From Phycisphaerales bacterium (GTDB lineage Bacteria > Planctomycetota > Phycisphaerae > Phycisphaerales > UBA1924), in assembly GCA_020847535.1 (NCBI GenBank), contig JADLBU010000019.1, positions 1 through 36,258 on the forward strand: DNA of 36,258 nucleotides, in the 5' to 3' direction. Both the position numbers and the translations under genes were made by a program. Below the pieces are notes generated by a model that had not been told where the DNA came from, made no database searches, and saw only the letters and a program-made list of their open reading frames with translations. Numbering within the stretch: the first letter of the stretch is position 1; each line of letters begins with the position of its first letter. Below, piece after piece: positions 18,019 through 25,372 of the stretch.

Positions 18019-18921
18019 CTACTTCGTGACTGTCCGGGGATCAAAGACCAATTGGTACCGGTCATTGAAATACGACTCGGGAACTTCCTTCCCGCCGGGC
18101 GTGAGGCTCACGTAGTCCGCGTGGCCATCCATGAACCCCATGATCGACTTGTTGCGGTCCCCGTACCCGTTCACCGCGATGAAGTTCTCCTTCGGGTTGT
18201 TGACCACGATGTCCGCGTACTGGTCGCTGTAGAGCACGAATCGCGTCGAGTAGTAGGTGTCCGCCAGCCGGAAGTAGCCCAGCCCGGCCTTCATCGCGTT
18301 CGGCCAGCCGTTGGGCCCGCCGCCCTTGATTACATCCAGCTCCTCGGTGTCCCACCACTTGAAGTTCGACTGATAGCTCGTGCCCACATCGTCGTACGCG
18401 CTGATCCCCGATGTCGCGTTCGGCCATTGACGCTGGTACGTCTCCTTGTCCGTGGGATCCTTGAACGCCGTCATCTTCAGATTGAGCCGGTCGGTCGCCG
18501 CCGGATCAAGCTTGTTCGGGGCATCGGGAGCCCAGGGCTTGATGTCCGGGTACACGTACGGATTCAGCGGGCGGTCAGCCGCCTCCACATCAAACCCCTT
18601 CAGGTTGCCGAAGGCCTTCAGGGGCCACCAGCTGTCGCAGTTCTTGCCGCCGAACTGCCAGGTGCAGATACCCACAAGCGTCCCGCTGGTGGCGCTCTTG
18701 AACCCGCCGCGCTGGTAGGTCAACTGGATCGGGGGTGTGTTGTTGTTGTCCGCGCGATACCCATCGCTCGCCGTCAGCAGCTGGCGCTGGTTGCTCAAGG
18801 ACACCGCCAGCCGCGCCGCCAGCCGGGCCTTGCTCAACGCAGGCAACAGGATCGAAATCAACAGTGCGATGATCGCGATCACAACCAAGAGCTCGATCAG
18901 CGTGAATCCGCGGCGGCGCAT
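18019..18921 (-). CDS. Type II secretion-like pseudopilin (prepilin N-terminal cleavage/methylation motif)
   Basis: A 300-residue protein. The class III signal peptide MRRRG|FTLIELLVVIAIIALLIS is classic: Gly at -1, Phe at +1, Glu at +5 (Glu10), followed by one long hydrophobic helix. The C-terminal half has the FMDGHADYV box seen in the large planctomycete pseudopilin family with an H-x9-DG-type end. The start ATG at 18919-18921 has AGGAG 7 nt upstream; longer in-frame readings to 19101 lack support. Planctomycete genomes usually hold many such paralogues, whose role is largely unknown. A small membrane protein gene follows after 6 nt. A 13-nt tandem repeat lies immediately before its ribosome binding site. 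Confidence 0.92.
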   Translation of the reverse strand: MRRRGFTLIELLVVIAIIALLISILLPALSKARLAARLAVSLSNQRQLLTASDGYRADNNNTPPIQLTYQRGGFKSATSGTLVGICTWQFGGKNCDSWWPLKAFGNLKGFDVEAADRPLNPYVYPDIKPWAPDAPNKLDPAATDRLNLKMTAFKDPTDKETYQRQWPNATSGISAYDDVGTSYQSNFKWWDTEELDVIKGGGPNGWPNAMKAGLGYFRLADTYYSTRFVLYSDQYADIVVNNPKENFIAVNGYGDRNKSIMGFMDGHADYVSLTPGGKEVPESYFNDRYQLVFDPRTVTK

Positions 18922-18935
18922 GGCGATTCTCCTGT

Positions 18936-18973
18936 CCCATGAGAAGACCCCATGAGAAAACCCCATGAAAAAA
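18936..18973. repeat. Three tandem 13-nt units at the pseudopilin 5' leader
   Basis: The units are CCCATGAGAAGA, CCCCATGAGAAAA and CCCCATGAAAAAA. On the minus strand they are T-rich units ending CATGGGG, directly upstream of the AGGAG of the pseudopilin gene. Copy-number change would alter its leader. Confidence 0.85.
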
Positions 18974-19489
18974 CAAGGGCACCGGTCGTCCGGTCTCCCC
19001 CGCAAGGCATCCCTGCCATCAACGCACATGAACAAGATCAGCACGAAACCGAGCCCCGAAACACGCGGCTCATCCCAGAACAGGCGGCCGGCAGACTTCA
19101 CGCAAACTCACCGCAGCCGACCAGCAACAGGACGCCGCAATCCAACACATTCCTTCGGTCCGATAGATGACAGACTTCAGCCGTCTTGCACTTGCGATCA
19201 GCCGCCGCTCCACGGCATCCGTACCGGAGAACATCGCGGGGCGGGGCTTCGCCGAGCATCCAAAACAGGCTCCCGTGCGAATGTCCGGTGCCTGACCTCC
19301 ATGCCTTTACGGATCCCGACCCTGCACGGATCCGGGAACACCCATCCTGCCAAGGGCTGTTGATTGTCGTAGGATGATGGTGTTCGCCCTCTGATCGATT
19401 GAATCCAGGTATTTCCACCTGGTTATTTCGCTCCCAAAGATCTTCACAGACCTCTTCGCATCACCCCCAGAACCCGATTGACCACCGTG
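18974..19489. other. Spacer between divergent pseudopilin and kinase genes, no gene seen
   Basis: About 500 nt without a credible reading frame in either direction. It should hold both divergent promoters, but no convincing -35/-10 pair was found. No tRNA-like or other RNA signature was recognised. Confidence 0.6.
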
Positions 19490-21007
19490 ATGAATCAGCC
19501 GTCCAAAAAGCAGGATCTCACCGACACATCACCGCTGGCGATGTCCTCCGGTGGTGGTAGTGCCGGGGGTGGGGCCGGGGCCGGTGGCGGTGGGGGTGGG
19601 GGTGGAGCGCCCGGCTCGGCAAACCGCGGCCCGCAGCCCGATCCCGTCCGCGATGCCCGGGCCGACGACACCAAGCCCGTCCCCATGCCGCAGAAGAAGC
19701 GCGATGGCCCCCCTCCCTCGGTCGCCGATGTCGAAGCCGCCATCCAGGAAACCGCCAAGTCCGGCACCAACGTCGACACCCTCGTCGGCCGTTTCGTCAT
19801 CGACCAGGGCTTCATCACACGCGAAGAGCTCGACTCCGTCATCGAACGCGCCAAGACCGGCTCGGCCGTCAACGCCGATCGCAACCTGATGTCGCTCGCC
19901 GCGATCCTCGTCAACGAGGAGTACATCACCAAGCGTCAGCTCGCCCGCATCCAGCAGCAGATGGAGGCCGAGCGCTCCGGTCAGAAGATCCCCGGCTACA
20001 AGATCATGGGCAAGCTCGGCGCCGGCGCCATGGCCACCGTCGTCAAGGCTCGCCAAGTTAGCCTCGATCGCCTGGTCGCGATCAAGCTCCTTCCGCCCAA
20101 GTACACCAACCCCCAGTTCATCGAGCGCTTCTACGCCGAGGGCCGCGCTGCCGCCCAGCTCAACCACCCCAACATCGTCCAGGCCTACGACGTCGGAAAA
20201 GTCGGGGATCAGCACTATTTCGTGATGGAGTACGTCGATGGCCGAACCGTCTACGACGACATCACCAGCCACAAGCGACTCAGCGAAAAAGATGCGATCG
20301 ACATCACTATCCAGATCGCAAGCGCACTCCTCCACGCCCACGAAAAGGGCCTCATCCACCGGGATGTCAAGCCCAAGAACATCATGATCACCAAGGAGGG
20401 GGTCGCCAAGCTCGCCGACATGGGGCTCGCCCGCGCCATGAACGATCGCGAGGCCGCCGAAGCCGAGGCCGGCAAGGCCTTCGGCACTCCCTACTACATC
20501 AGCCCCGAGCAGGTCCACGGCAAGGTCACCATCGGTCCCCCCGCCGACATCTACTCCCTGGGCGCCACCCTCTACCACATGGTCACCGGCGTCGTCCCCT
20601 TCGATGGCAAGAACCCCTCGGCGGTGATGCACAAGCACCTCAAGGAGGAGCTCAAGCCGCCGGATCAGGTCAACCCCCGCCTCTCCGCCGGGCTCGCCGA
20701 GGTCATCGAGATGATGATGGCCAAGGGTTCCAAGGACCGTTATCAGTCCTGCAAGGATCTCATCCTCGACCTGAAGGCAGTCCGCGAGGGTAAGCCCCCC
20801 ATCATCGCCCACAAGGATGTGGCCGGGGCCGATCTGGCCTCCCTGGCCCACATCGAGGCCTCCACCGTCCCCGTCGAGGTCGCCGTCGCCCCCGCCAAAT
20901 CCGGGGATCTGGCCAGCACCCTCACCCAATGGCCAGTCATGCTGATCCTCATCCTCCTCTTCATCAGCTTCACCCTCAACATCGTCCTCTGGTTCAAAGG
21001 CGGCTAA
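19490..21007 (+). CDS. Membrane-anchored Ser/Thr protein kinase (PknB-like) with N-terminal helical repeats
   Basis: A 505-residue protein. Residues 19-42 are a Gly/Ala-rich low-complexity run. Residues 95-160 hold two degenerate copies of a short helical unit (VGRFVIDQGFITREELDSVI; AAILVNEEYITKRQLARI) like the MshE-N-type modules attached to some regulatory proteins. The kinase domain spans about 170-435: Gly loop GKLGAGAMATV (174-184), ATP lysine K199, helix-C Glu217, catalytic HRDVKPKN (290-297), Mg-binding D310 in DMG instead of DFG, and GTPYYISPEQ. A single transmembrane segment at about 481-502 lies near the C-terminus, so the catalytic domain is cytoplasmic. ATG 19490 is used; a TTG four codons earlier is possible, and neither has a clear Shine-Dalgarno sequence. 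Substrate unknown. Confidence 0.92.
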   Translation: MNQPSKKQDLTDTSPLAMSSGGGSAGGGAGAGGGGGGGGAPGSANRGPQPDPVRDARADDTKPVPMPQKKRDGPPPSVADVEAAIQETAKSGTNVDTLVGRFVIDQGFITREELDSVIERAKTGSAVNADRNLMSLAAILVNEEYITKRQLARIQQQMEAERSGQKIPGYKIMGKLGAGAMATVVKARQVSLDRLVAIKLLPPKYTNPQFIERFYAEGRAAAQLNHPNIVQAYDVGKVGDQHYFVMEYVDGRTVYDDITSHKRLSEKDAIDITIQIASALLHAHEKGLIHRDVKPKNIMITKEGVAKLADMGLARAMNDREAAEAEAGKAFGTPYYISPEQVHGKVTIGPPADIYSLGATLYHMVTGVVPFDGKNPSAVMHKHLKEELKPPDQVNPRLSAGLAEVIEMMMAKGSKDRYQSCKDLILDLKAVREGKPPIIAHKDVAGADLASLAHIEASTVPVEVAVAPAKSGDLASTLTQWPVMLILILLFISFTLNIVLWFKGG

Positions 21008-21388
21008 GAACTCCCCCCTTGGCCCCTCCCCCCAGGAATCCTCGCAATGGGCTTGCATTCCGCCGCTTTCGGTGGTTAGCATTCTGCATGGCCGGTTCCG
21101 GGCTCGCGGCGAGCGAAACCCATCCCCCGGCTCCCCGCATCGGGGTGATGCATCTGAAGGCAGGCGTGGGCGAGAGTCGATCGGCCAATTGTCTGACGAG
21201 CCAAGCACCGCACTGCCTGTGCGCGCGCACACGCCGCACCCCTTCCCTCTGTCAATCCCGGTCACAGTCATGAGCGCACCGACCCCCTCCAGGTCCATGC
21301 GCACAACGCGTACCCGGCCCTCATCCATCGCGGGGATGAATGGCGCGGGAGATCAGCGCCCGTACCGCGAACTCAAGGAGTAGAACAC
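21008..21388. other. Spacer and probable leader of infC, no gene seen
   Basis: There is no credible reading frame in these 381 nt. A weak promoter-like pair, TTGCAT (21053) and TAGCAT (21077) with 18-nt spacing, could drive infC. The remainder may be a long untranslated leader, which is common for autoregulated infC genes. Confidence 0.4.
21375..21380 (+). promoter_or_regulatory. Shine-Dalgarno sequence that points to an AUC start for infC
   Basis: A perfect AAGGAG stands 8 nt before ATC at 21389-21391, in frame with infC. It is about 65 nt from the first in-frame ATG (21446), too far to serve that codon. Confidence 0.7.
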
Positions 21389-22090
21389 ATCGCCTTCGGA
21401 AGATTCCAGCGTGACGCAGGACCCCCACGGATCCGCATCAACCACATGATCCGTTTCACCCCCATCCGCCTCATCGGACCCGATGAAGAGCAGATCGGGG
21501 TCATCGAAACCAGCGAAGCCCTCAAGCGCGCCCAGGAAGCCGGCCTCGACTTGGTCGAAATCTCCCCCGACGCCCGCCCCCCCGTGTGTCGGATTATGGA
21601 CTATGGGAAGTGGAAGTATCAGCAGTCGCAGCAGCAGCGGAAGCAGCGGGCGGCGAGCAAGTCTTCGGAGATGAAGGAGGTTCGGCTGGGGCGGTCGACC
21701 AAGATCGGGGAGCATGACATCCAGATCCGGATCGACCAGGCGCGGCGGTTCATGATGGCGGGGCACAAGGTGCTGTTCACGCAGCGGTTCAAGGGTCGCG
21801 AGATCGCGCACCGGGAGCTTGGGCTCGAGAACCTGGCGCAGTGCCGGGACAAGCTTGCCGATATCTCGAAGGTCGAGCAGACGCCGCGGTGGATGGGCAA
21901 GCAGGCGAGCATCATCCTCGCGCCCGATCGCGTGAAGGTCGAGGCGATCAAGCGCAAGCTTGAGAAGGAAAAGGCCGCCAAGCTCGCCCGCGGCGAGAAG
22001 GTCGAGGAAGAGAAGTCGATCGAGCAGGTCGAGGCCGAGGTCGAAGCCCAGCACGCGGCCGAGGGGCCGGATGAGCATGATGACGAATAG
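21389..22090 (+). CDS. infC: Translation initiation factor IF-3, probable AUC start codon
   Basis: IF-3 binds the 30S subunit and rejects non-AUG initiation codons. The body is typical: LDLVEISPDARPPVCRIMDYGKWKY in the N-domain, KEVRLGRSTKIGEHDIQIRI at the linker, and RFKGREIAHRELG in the C-domain. The C-terminus carries an acidic 35-residue tail. The first in-frame ATG (21446) falls inside conserved sequence: the residues before it, PPRIRINH, align with the RPNRINGEIRAQEVRL N-terminus of E. coli IF-3. Starting at ATC 21389 behind AAGGAG gives 233 residues. Many bacteria use AUU or similar in infC for autoregulation, which supports this choice. rpmI and rplT, usual followers, are absent; a terminator follows instead. 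Confidence 0.9.
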   Translation: MAFGRFQRDAGPPRIRINHMIRFTPIRLIGPDEEQIGVIETSEALKRAQEAGLDLVEISPDARPPVCRIMDYGKWKYQQSQQQRKQRAASKSSEMKEVRLGRSTKIGEHDIQIRIDQARRFMMAGHKVLFTQRFKGREIAHRELGLENLAQCRDKLADISKVEQTPRWMGKQASIILAPDRVKVEAIKRKLEKEKAAKLARGEKVEEEKSIEQVEAEVEAQHAAEGPDEHDDE

Positions 22091-22116
22091 GCACTGGGCA
22101 TCGGGCACTGGGCACT
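22089..22116. repeat. Heptamer GGGCACT array starting at the infC stop codon
   Basis: Four heptamers (AGGCACT, GGGCATC, GGGCACT, GGGCACT) begin inside the TAG stop codon. It is the same unit as in the rplA-rplJ spacer, in the same orientation relative to the upstream gene. Confidence 0.9.
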
Positions 22117-22139
22117 GGTGAAAGACAAAGAGAACGAGG

Positions 22140-22165
22140 GCCCGGTCGGGTGACCGGGCTTTTTT
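22140..22165 (+). terminator. Rho-independent terminator of infC
   Basis: The stem GCCCGGTC/GACCGGGC with loop GGGT is followed by six T. It lies 50 nt after the infC stop, behind the heptamer array. Confidence 0.93.
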
Positions 22166-22542
22166 CTGGATCATCCGTGATTTGCGGGGCGAGCATTGAT
22201 GCCCTTGGCTGCCGGTGGTCGCGGCAAGGGTCGCCCCTTCATGGCTCAATGGACTTGACACGACCTGTTCCCAGGGCTGCGCCCTGGGCTGACGAAAGCC
22301 GCTGCCTCGCAGCTCAGGGCCAGGATCCTGAACGACCGGAAGTCCGCCGTGCAACGTGGGCGATGCCTGTACCCCGCAAATCCCGGATGAGCCTTTAATA
22401 AAGACCCCAGGGGTCTGGACCGGCTATCATCAGCCCTCTCAGTCTCGCCCGGTTGCATTCCGGGGAGGTCTGGGCGCCGATGCTTCCTCTGGCCCAGTCC
22501 AAGCAGCGGTTCACTTTTCACGGGCATTTGGAAGGCATCGAG
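22166..22542. other. Spacer and leader of the RRM gene; REP-like palindrome
   Basis: No gene was seen. The region contains a perfect palindrome CCCAGGGC-tgc-GCCCTGGG (22270-22288), similar to one at 17634-17654, and a short AGACCCCAGGGGTCT palindrome near 22402-22416. Its length before a cold-shock-type RRM gene would suit a structured 5' leader, but nothing specific was recognised. Confidence 0.5.
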
Positions 22543-22923
22543 ATGAAGATCTACGTCGGCAATCTGTCGTTCAACACCACCGAATCGCAGCTTCGGGATC
22601 TGTTCGCAGCCCACGGCGAGGTCGCCTCGGCGTCGCTGGTCATGGATCGCGAGACTGGCCGCCCCCGCGGCTTCGGCTTCGTCGAGATCCACAACGATGA
22701 GCAGGCCCGCGCGGCGATGGCCGCCCTCAACGGCCAGAACGTCGACGGTCGCGACCTGACCGTCAACGAAGCCAAGCCCCGCGAAGGCGGCGGCGGTGGC
22801 GGTCGCGGCGGCTTCGGTGGCGGTCGTGGGGGTGGCGGCGGCGGTGGTCGCGGCGGCTTCGGCGGCGGCGGCGGTGGCCGCGGCGGCAGCGGCGGTGGCG
22901 GTGGTGGCCGCGGCGGCTGGTAA
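22543..22923 (+). CDS. RNA-binding protein: one RRM plus RGG-rich tail
   Basis: A 126-residue protein with one RNA recognition motif, similar to the small cyanobacterial and planctomycete RRM proteins that bind single-stranded RNA and are often cold-induced. RNP2 is IYVGNLSF (3-10) and RNP1 is RGFGFVEI (42-49); both aromatic positions are kept. Residues 81-126 are an almost pure Gly/Arg tail with repeated RGGFGGG units, encoded by GC-only repeats, which may promote RNA binding or phase separation. The start is ATG 22543 (MKIYVGNLSF), with GAAGG about 7 nt upstream; longer in-frame readings have no homology. It has its own strong terminator and is monocistronic. Confidence 0.95.
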   Translation: MKIYVGNLSFNTTESQLRDLFAAHGEVASASLVMDRETGRPRGFGFVEIHNDEQARAAMAALNGQNVDGRDLTVNEAKPREGGGGGGRGGFGGGRGGGGGGGRGGFGGGGGGRGGSGGGGGGRGGW

Positions 22924-22947
22924 TTCAGCACATTGATAACACACCGA

Positions 22948-22979
22948 GCCGGGGCCGATAAGGCCCCGGCTTTGTTTTT
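22948..22979 (+). terminator. Rho-independent terminator of the RRM gene
   Basis: The stem GCCGGGGCC/GGCCCCGGC with loop GATAA is followed by TTTGTTTTT, 24 nt after the stop codon. Confidence 0.95.
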
Positions 22980-23241
22980 GGATGATCGTGCGCAGAGCGG
23001 ATCTCTTGCCCCATTCCCACGGTTGCTCCATGACGCAACGTGCGACCCCTCGGCCCCACGCACGGCGTTGCGCAACCCGCACAACTCTCACCCACGGCGT
23101 GCGTGCGAGCGATTGTTCGCGTCACGGACAAACACACTGGAAAGCGCCTCTCCGGCGTGCATGTTGGGGACGGGGTTTCCACCGTTGGCCCGTAGGTCAA
23201 TGGATCCCTGATCAAGAACGCATCGCAGAGAGGGTTTAGAC

Positions 23242-23889
23242 ATGAAGAAGGCTCTGGTTTCAGCCATCATCGTTGCCGCCGGCGCGGCCTGCTCGGCCAA
23301 CGCGGCGATCCTGTACACCAACGCCCCGAACGGCTCGGGCAACGCCTACTCGTCTCAGAACGACACGGCCAGCGGGTTCGGCAACTTCGCCACCTGCTAC
23401 GGCTTCTTCACCGCCGGCGCCGCGACCTGGAACGTCACTGACATCCACTTCGTCGGCGCGTACTTCAATCCCCCGCAGCAGGGCCTGATCACCGGGTTCA
23501 CGGTGAACATCTACGGCGATGCAGGCAACGCTCCGGGCGCGCTGGCGAGCAGCACGTTCGTTCCGGCCGGTTCGTTCTCCGAGACCTTCGTGGGCATGGA
23601 TCCCTTCGGCAGCCCCAACTACCTCTACGACATGAACCTGACCCCCACGATCGTCACCGGCGATGCCTGGGTTTCGATCGTTCCCGATGTCGGTTTCCCC
23701 CCCCAGTGGGGCTGGTCGACGGGCGTTGATGCCAACCCCGCTCACGCCGGCTACCAGACCTTCTTCGGTTCGACCTCTCGCCTCCCCGAGAGTCTGAACC
23801 TCGAGATCACCGGCGATGTCGTTCCGGCTCCCGCGAGCCTCGGCCTTGTCGGCCTCGCCGGCCTGATCGCCGGTCGCCGTCGCCGCTAA
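23242..23889 (+). CDS. Secreted protein with PEP-CTERM-like sorting tail
   Basis: A 215-residue exported protein. A signal peptide spans about 1-22 (MKKALVSAIIVAAGAACSANA). The mature domain is beta-rich and resembles the extracellular domains common on PEP-CTERM proteins (VTDIHFVGAYFN, ITGFTVNIYGDAGNAPG, DAWVSIVPDV). The tail is VPAPAS, a hydrophobic helix of about 13 residues, and a final Arg run, i.e. an exosortase-type signal in which the usual PEP is PAP. It is likely cleaved at the membrane and released or attached to the cell surface. GAGAGGG lies before the ATG. It is monocistronic, with a strong terminator. Function of the mature domain unknown. Confidence 0.88.
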   Translation: MKKALVSAIIVAAGAACSANAAILYTNAPNGSGNAYSSQNDTASGFGNFATCYGFFTAGAATWNVTDIHFVGAYFNPPQQGLITGFTVNIYGDAGNAPGALASSTFVPAGSFSETFVGMDPFGSPNYLYDMNLTPTIVTGDAWVSIVPDVGFPPQWGWSTGVDANPAHAGYQTFFGSTSRLPESLNLEITGDVVPAPASLGLVGLAGLIAGRRRR

Positions 23890-23924
23890 GCGATTGTGAT
23901 CTGAAGATTGATTGACCAATCAAG

Positions 23925-23954
23925 ACCTCGGAGGCTCGCGCCTCCGAGGTTTTT
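23925..23954 (+). terminator. Rho-independent terminator of the PEP-CTERM-type gene
   Basis: An 11-bp perfect stem ACCTCGGAGGC/GCCTCCGAGGT with loop TCGC runs into TTTTT, followed after CG by another TTTT. Confidence 0.96.
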
Positions 23955-23960
23955 CGTTTT

Positions 23961-24002
23961 GAGGCAAGAAGGCATCGAGGCATGAAGCATCAAGGCATCG
24001 AG
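23961..24002. repeat. Degenerate short tandem repeat based on AGGCATCG
   Basis: Five imperfect units of 7-9 nt (GAGGCAAGA, AGGCATCG, AGGCATGA, AGCATCA, AGGCATCG) follow directly after the terminator. The spacer 23961-24507 holds no gene. Confidence 0.75.
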
Positions 24003-24094
24003 TGGGGAAGCTCGGCGGTGAGTGGTTGATGGTGTGGAGATTCGGTGGTGGTTTAGGATTTGAGAGGAGGTAGGAGTTGAAGCCCTCACCCTGC

Positions 24095-24118
24095 CCTCTC
24101 CCGGCGGAGCGGGAGAGG
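24095..24118. repeat. REP-like hairpin CCTCTCCCG/CGGGAGAGG
   Basis: A perfect 9-bp stem with loop GCGGAG, preceded by AGCCCTCACCCTG. Similar CTCTCCC-type palindromes are frequent intergenic repeats in high-GC bacteria. It has no T-run and is not a clear terminator. Confidence 0.65.
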
Positions 24119-24507
24119 AGGGGAGCAGAGCCAGGATAACGGAGAGCGGAAGGCCGCGCTTCGATGGCACGGCGGGATCGGGTTGATTGTCGATGCCAGC
24201 TGCGGCCGCCCGACCAACGCATGTGACTTTCGATGAAGCGTGGGCCTGTAAGTATTACATTGTCAGAATGCAACCACGATGCGAACGCCGCTCTCGCACA
24301 GTTTGTGCGGATTTGTGTAGTAACACAAGTACTTTTCGCAGCGAGTGTTATCTTCGGCGCGCGTGACAATTTCCATCACACCGCCGAATCATGGAACCTC
24401 ATGGATCGTGCGCCGCTCATAGACACATGCAGACCTCCATTCGTACGGGCCTGTGGAAGCGAAAGCGCCACGATGGCATCACCGATCGAGTACAAAGGAG
24501 AAAAGCA

Positions 24508-25218
24508 ATGAGAGTCACAGATCAAATGTATGTTTGCGCTGCCCTTGTCGGAGCCCTTGCTTCGTTGGCCGGTGCTCAGGTGATTGACGTTGAGCTCGAT
24601 GGGCTTGACGGCACGGCATCCCCCGTTGTCGGGGACACGTTCCCCGCCGTGGATGCCCTCGGGTTGTACGGCGCTCCGGGTGCGCCCCTGTTCCTGAGCC
24701 CCGCAGCAATCGGCCTGTGGTCTGATTCCGGCATCCCGGGCGCCAACAAGGGGTCCATCGATCTGACCACGAATGCCTTTGCGCTCAATTGGGGCGCTCG
24801 CTCGACGCTGGACATCTTCGACGCAACTGGGGCGATGGTCGGCCACGGAGAGATTCTCGAGGTCCTGCCGGAGACGGGAACGTTCGACCCCAACACCGGA
24901 CAGGGGACCAGCGCCACTTCCGGTCCCGAGCACGGTATCTTCATCATCAAGGATCTTGGGGGCAACGTGCTCGCCATTGGCGACAAGATCGATCAGAATC
25001 AGAACAATTTCGCCATGGCGCCCGATGGCGGCGGCGGGTTCGACGGCATCTTCCTTGCCGGATCGGGTCCGGAGCTGTCCATCGTGCTTCCATCGCAGCT
25101 CGGCGGCGGAGAGTTCATGGCCGAGCTGACCGGGAACTTCCACCTCATTCCGGCGCCCGGCACCGCGTTGATGATCGCAGGCGCATGCATCACGATGCCT
25201 CGGCGCCGCAGGTGCTGA
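24508..25218 (+). CDS. Secreted protein with short PAP/Arg-type C-terminal sorting tail
   Basis: A 236-residue exported protein. The start ATG 24508 has AAGGAG 7 nt upstream; the in-frame reading back to 24391 is not supported. A signal peptide spans about 1-22 (VCAALVGALASLAGA|Q). The mature part is Gly/Asp-rich and beta-like (GLWSDSGIPGANKGSIDL, GHGEILEVLPETGTFDPNTG). The tail is IPAPGTALMIAG...PRRRRC, a degenerate PEP-CTERM-like signal that ends in Cys rather than Arg or Gly. No enzyme motif was recognised. It is convergent with lepA, from which it is separated by a hairpin. Confidence 0.85.
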   Translation: MRVTDQMYVCAALVGALASLAGAQVIDVELDGLDGTASPVVGDTFPAVDALGLYGAPGAPLFLSPAAIGLWSDSGIPGANKGSIDLTTNAFALNWGARSTLDIFDATGAMVGHGEILEVLPETGTFDPNTGQGTSATSGPEHGIFIIKDLGGNVLAIGDKIDQNQNNFAMAPDGGGGFDGIFLAGSGPELSIVLPSQLGGGEFMAELTGNFHLIPAPGTALMIAGACITMPRRRRC

Positions 25219-25267
25219 GAGAACGGGCCGTTCTGACCCGTGAGTCCCCTGTCCGCTTCGAAGACAC

Positions 25268-25295
25268 GAGGCCGCTCCGGGCACGGAGCGGCCTC
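25268..25295. terminator. Bidirectional hairpin between convergent genes
   Basis: A perfect 11-bp stem GAGGCCGCTCC/GGAGCGGCCTC with loop GGGCAC. No T-run follows on either side, so terminator function is likely but not certain. Confidence 0.65.
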
Positions 25296-25372
25296 ATCGT
25301 TCATTCGACCTGTGATCTCAGGTGGGCCGGCGGGTCATCGGCGCATCGATGGCCTCGATGGTACAGCAATCG

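Noticed and set aside
19529..21328. Long minus-strand open frame opposite the kinase
   Set aside because: The translation is repetitive Gly/Asp/Val/Leu without family similarity, and the kinase on the plus strand explains the openness.
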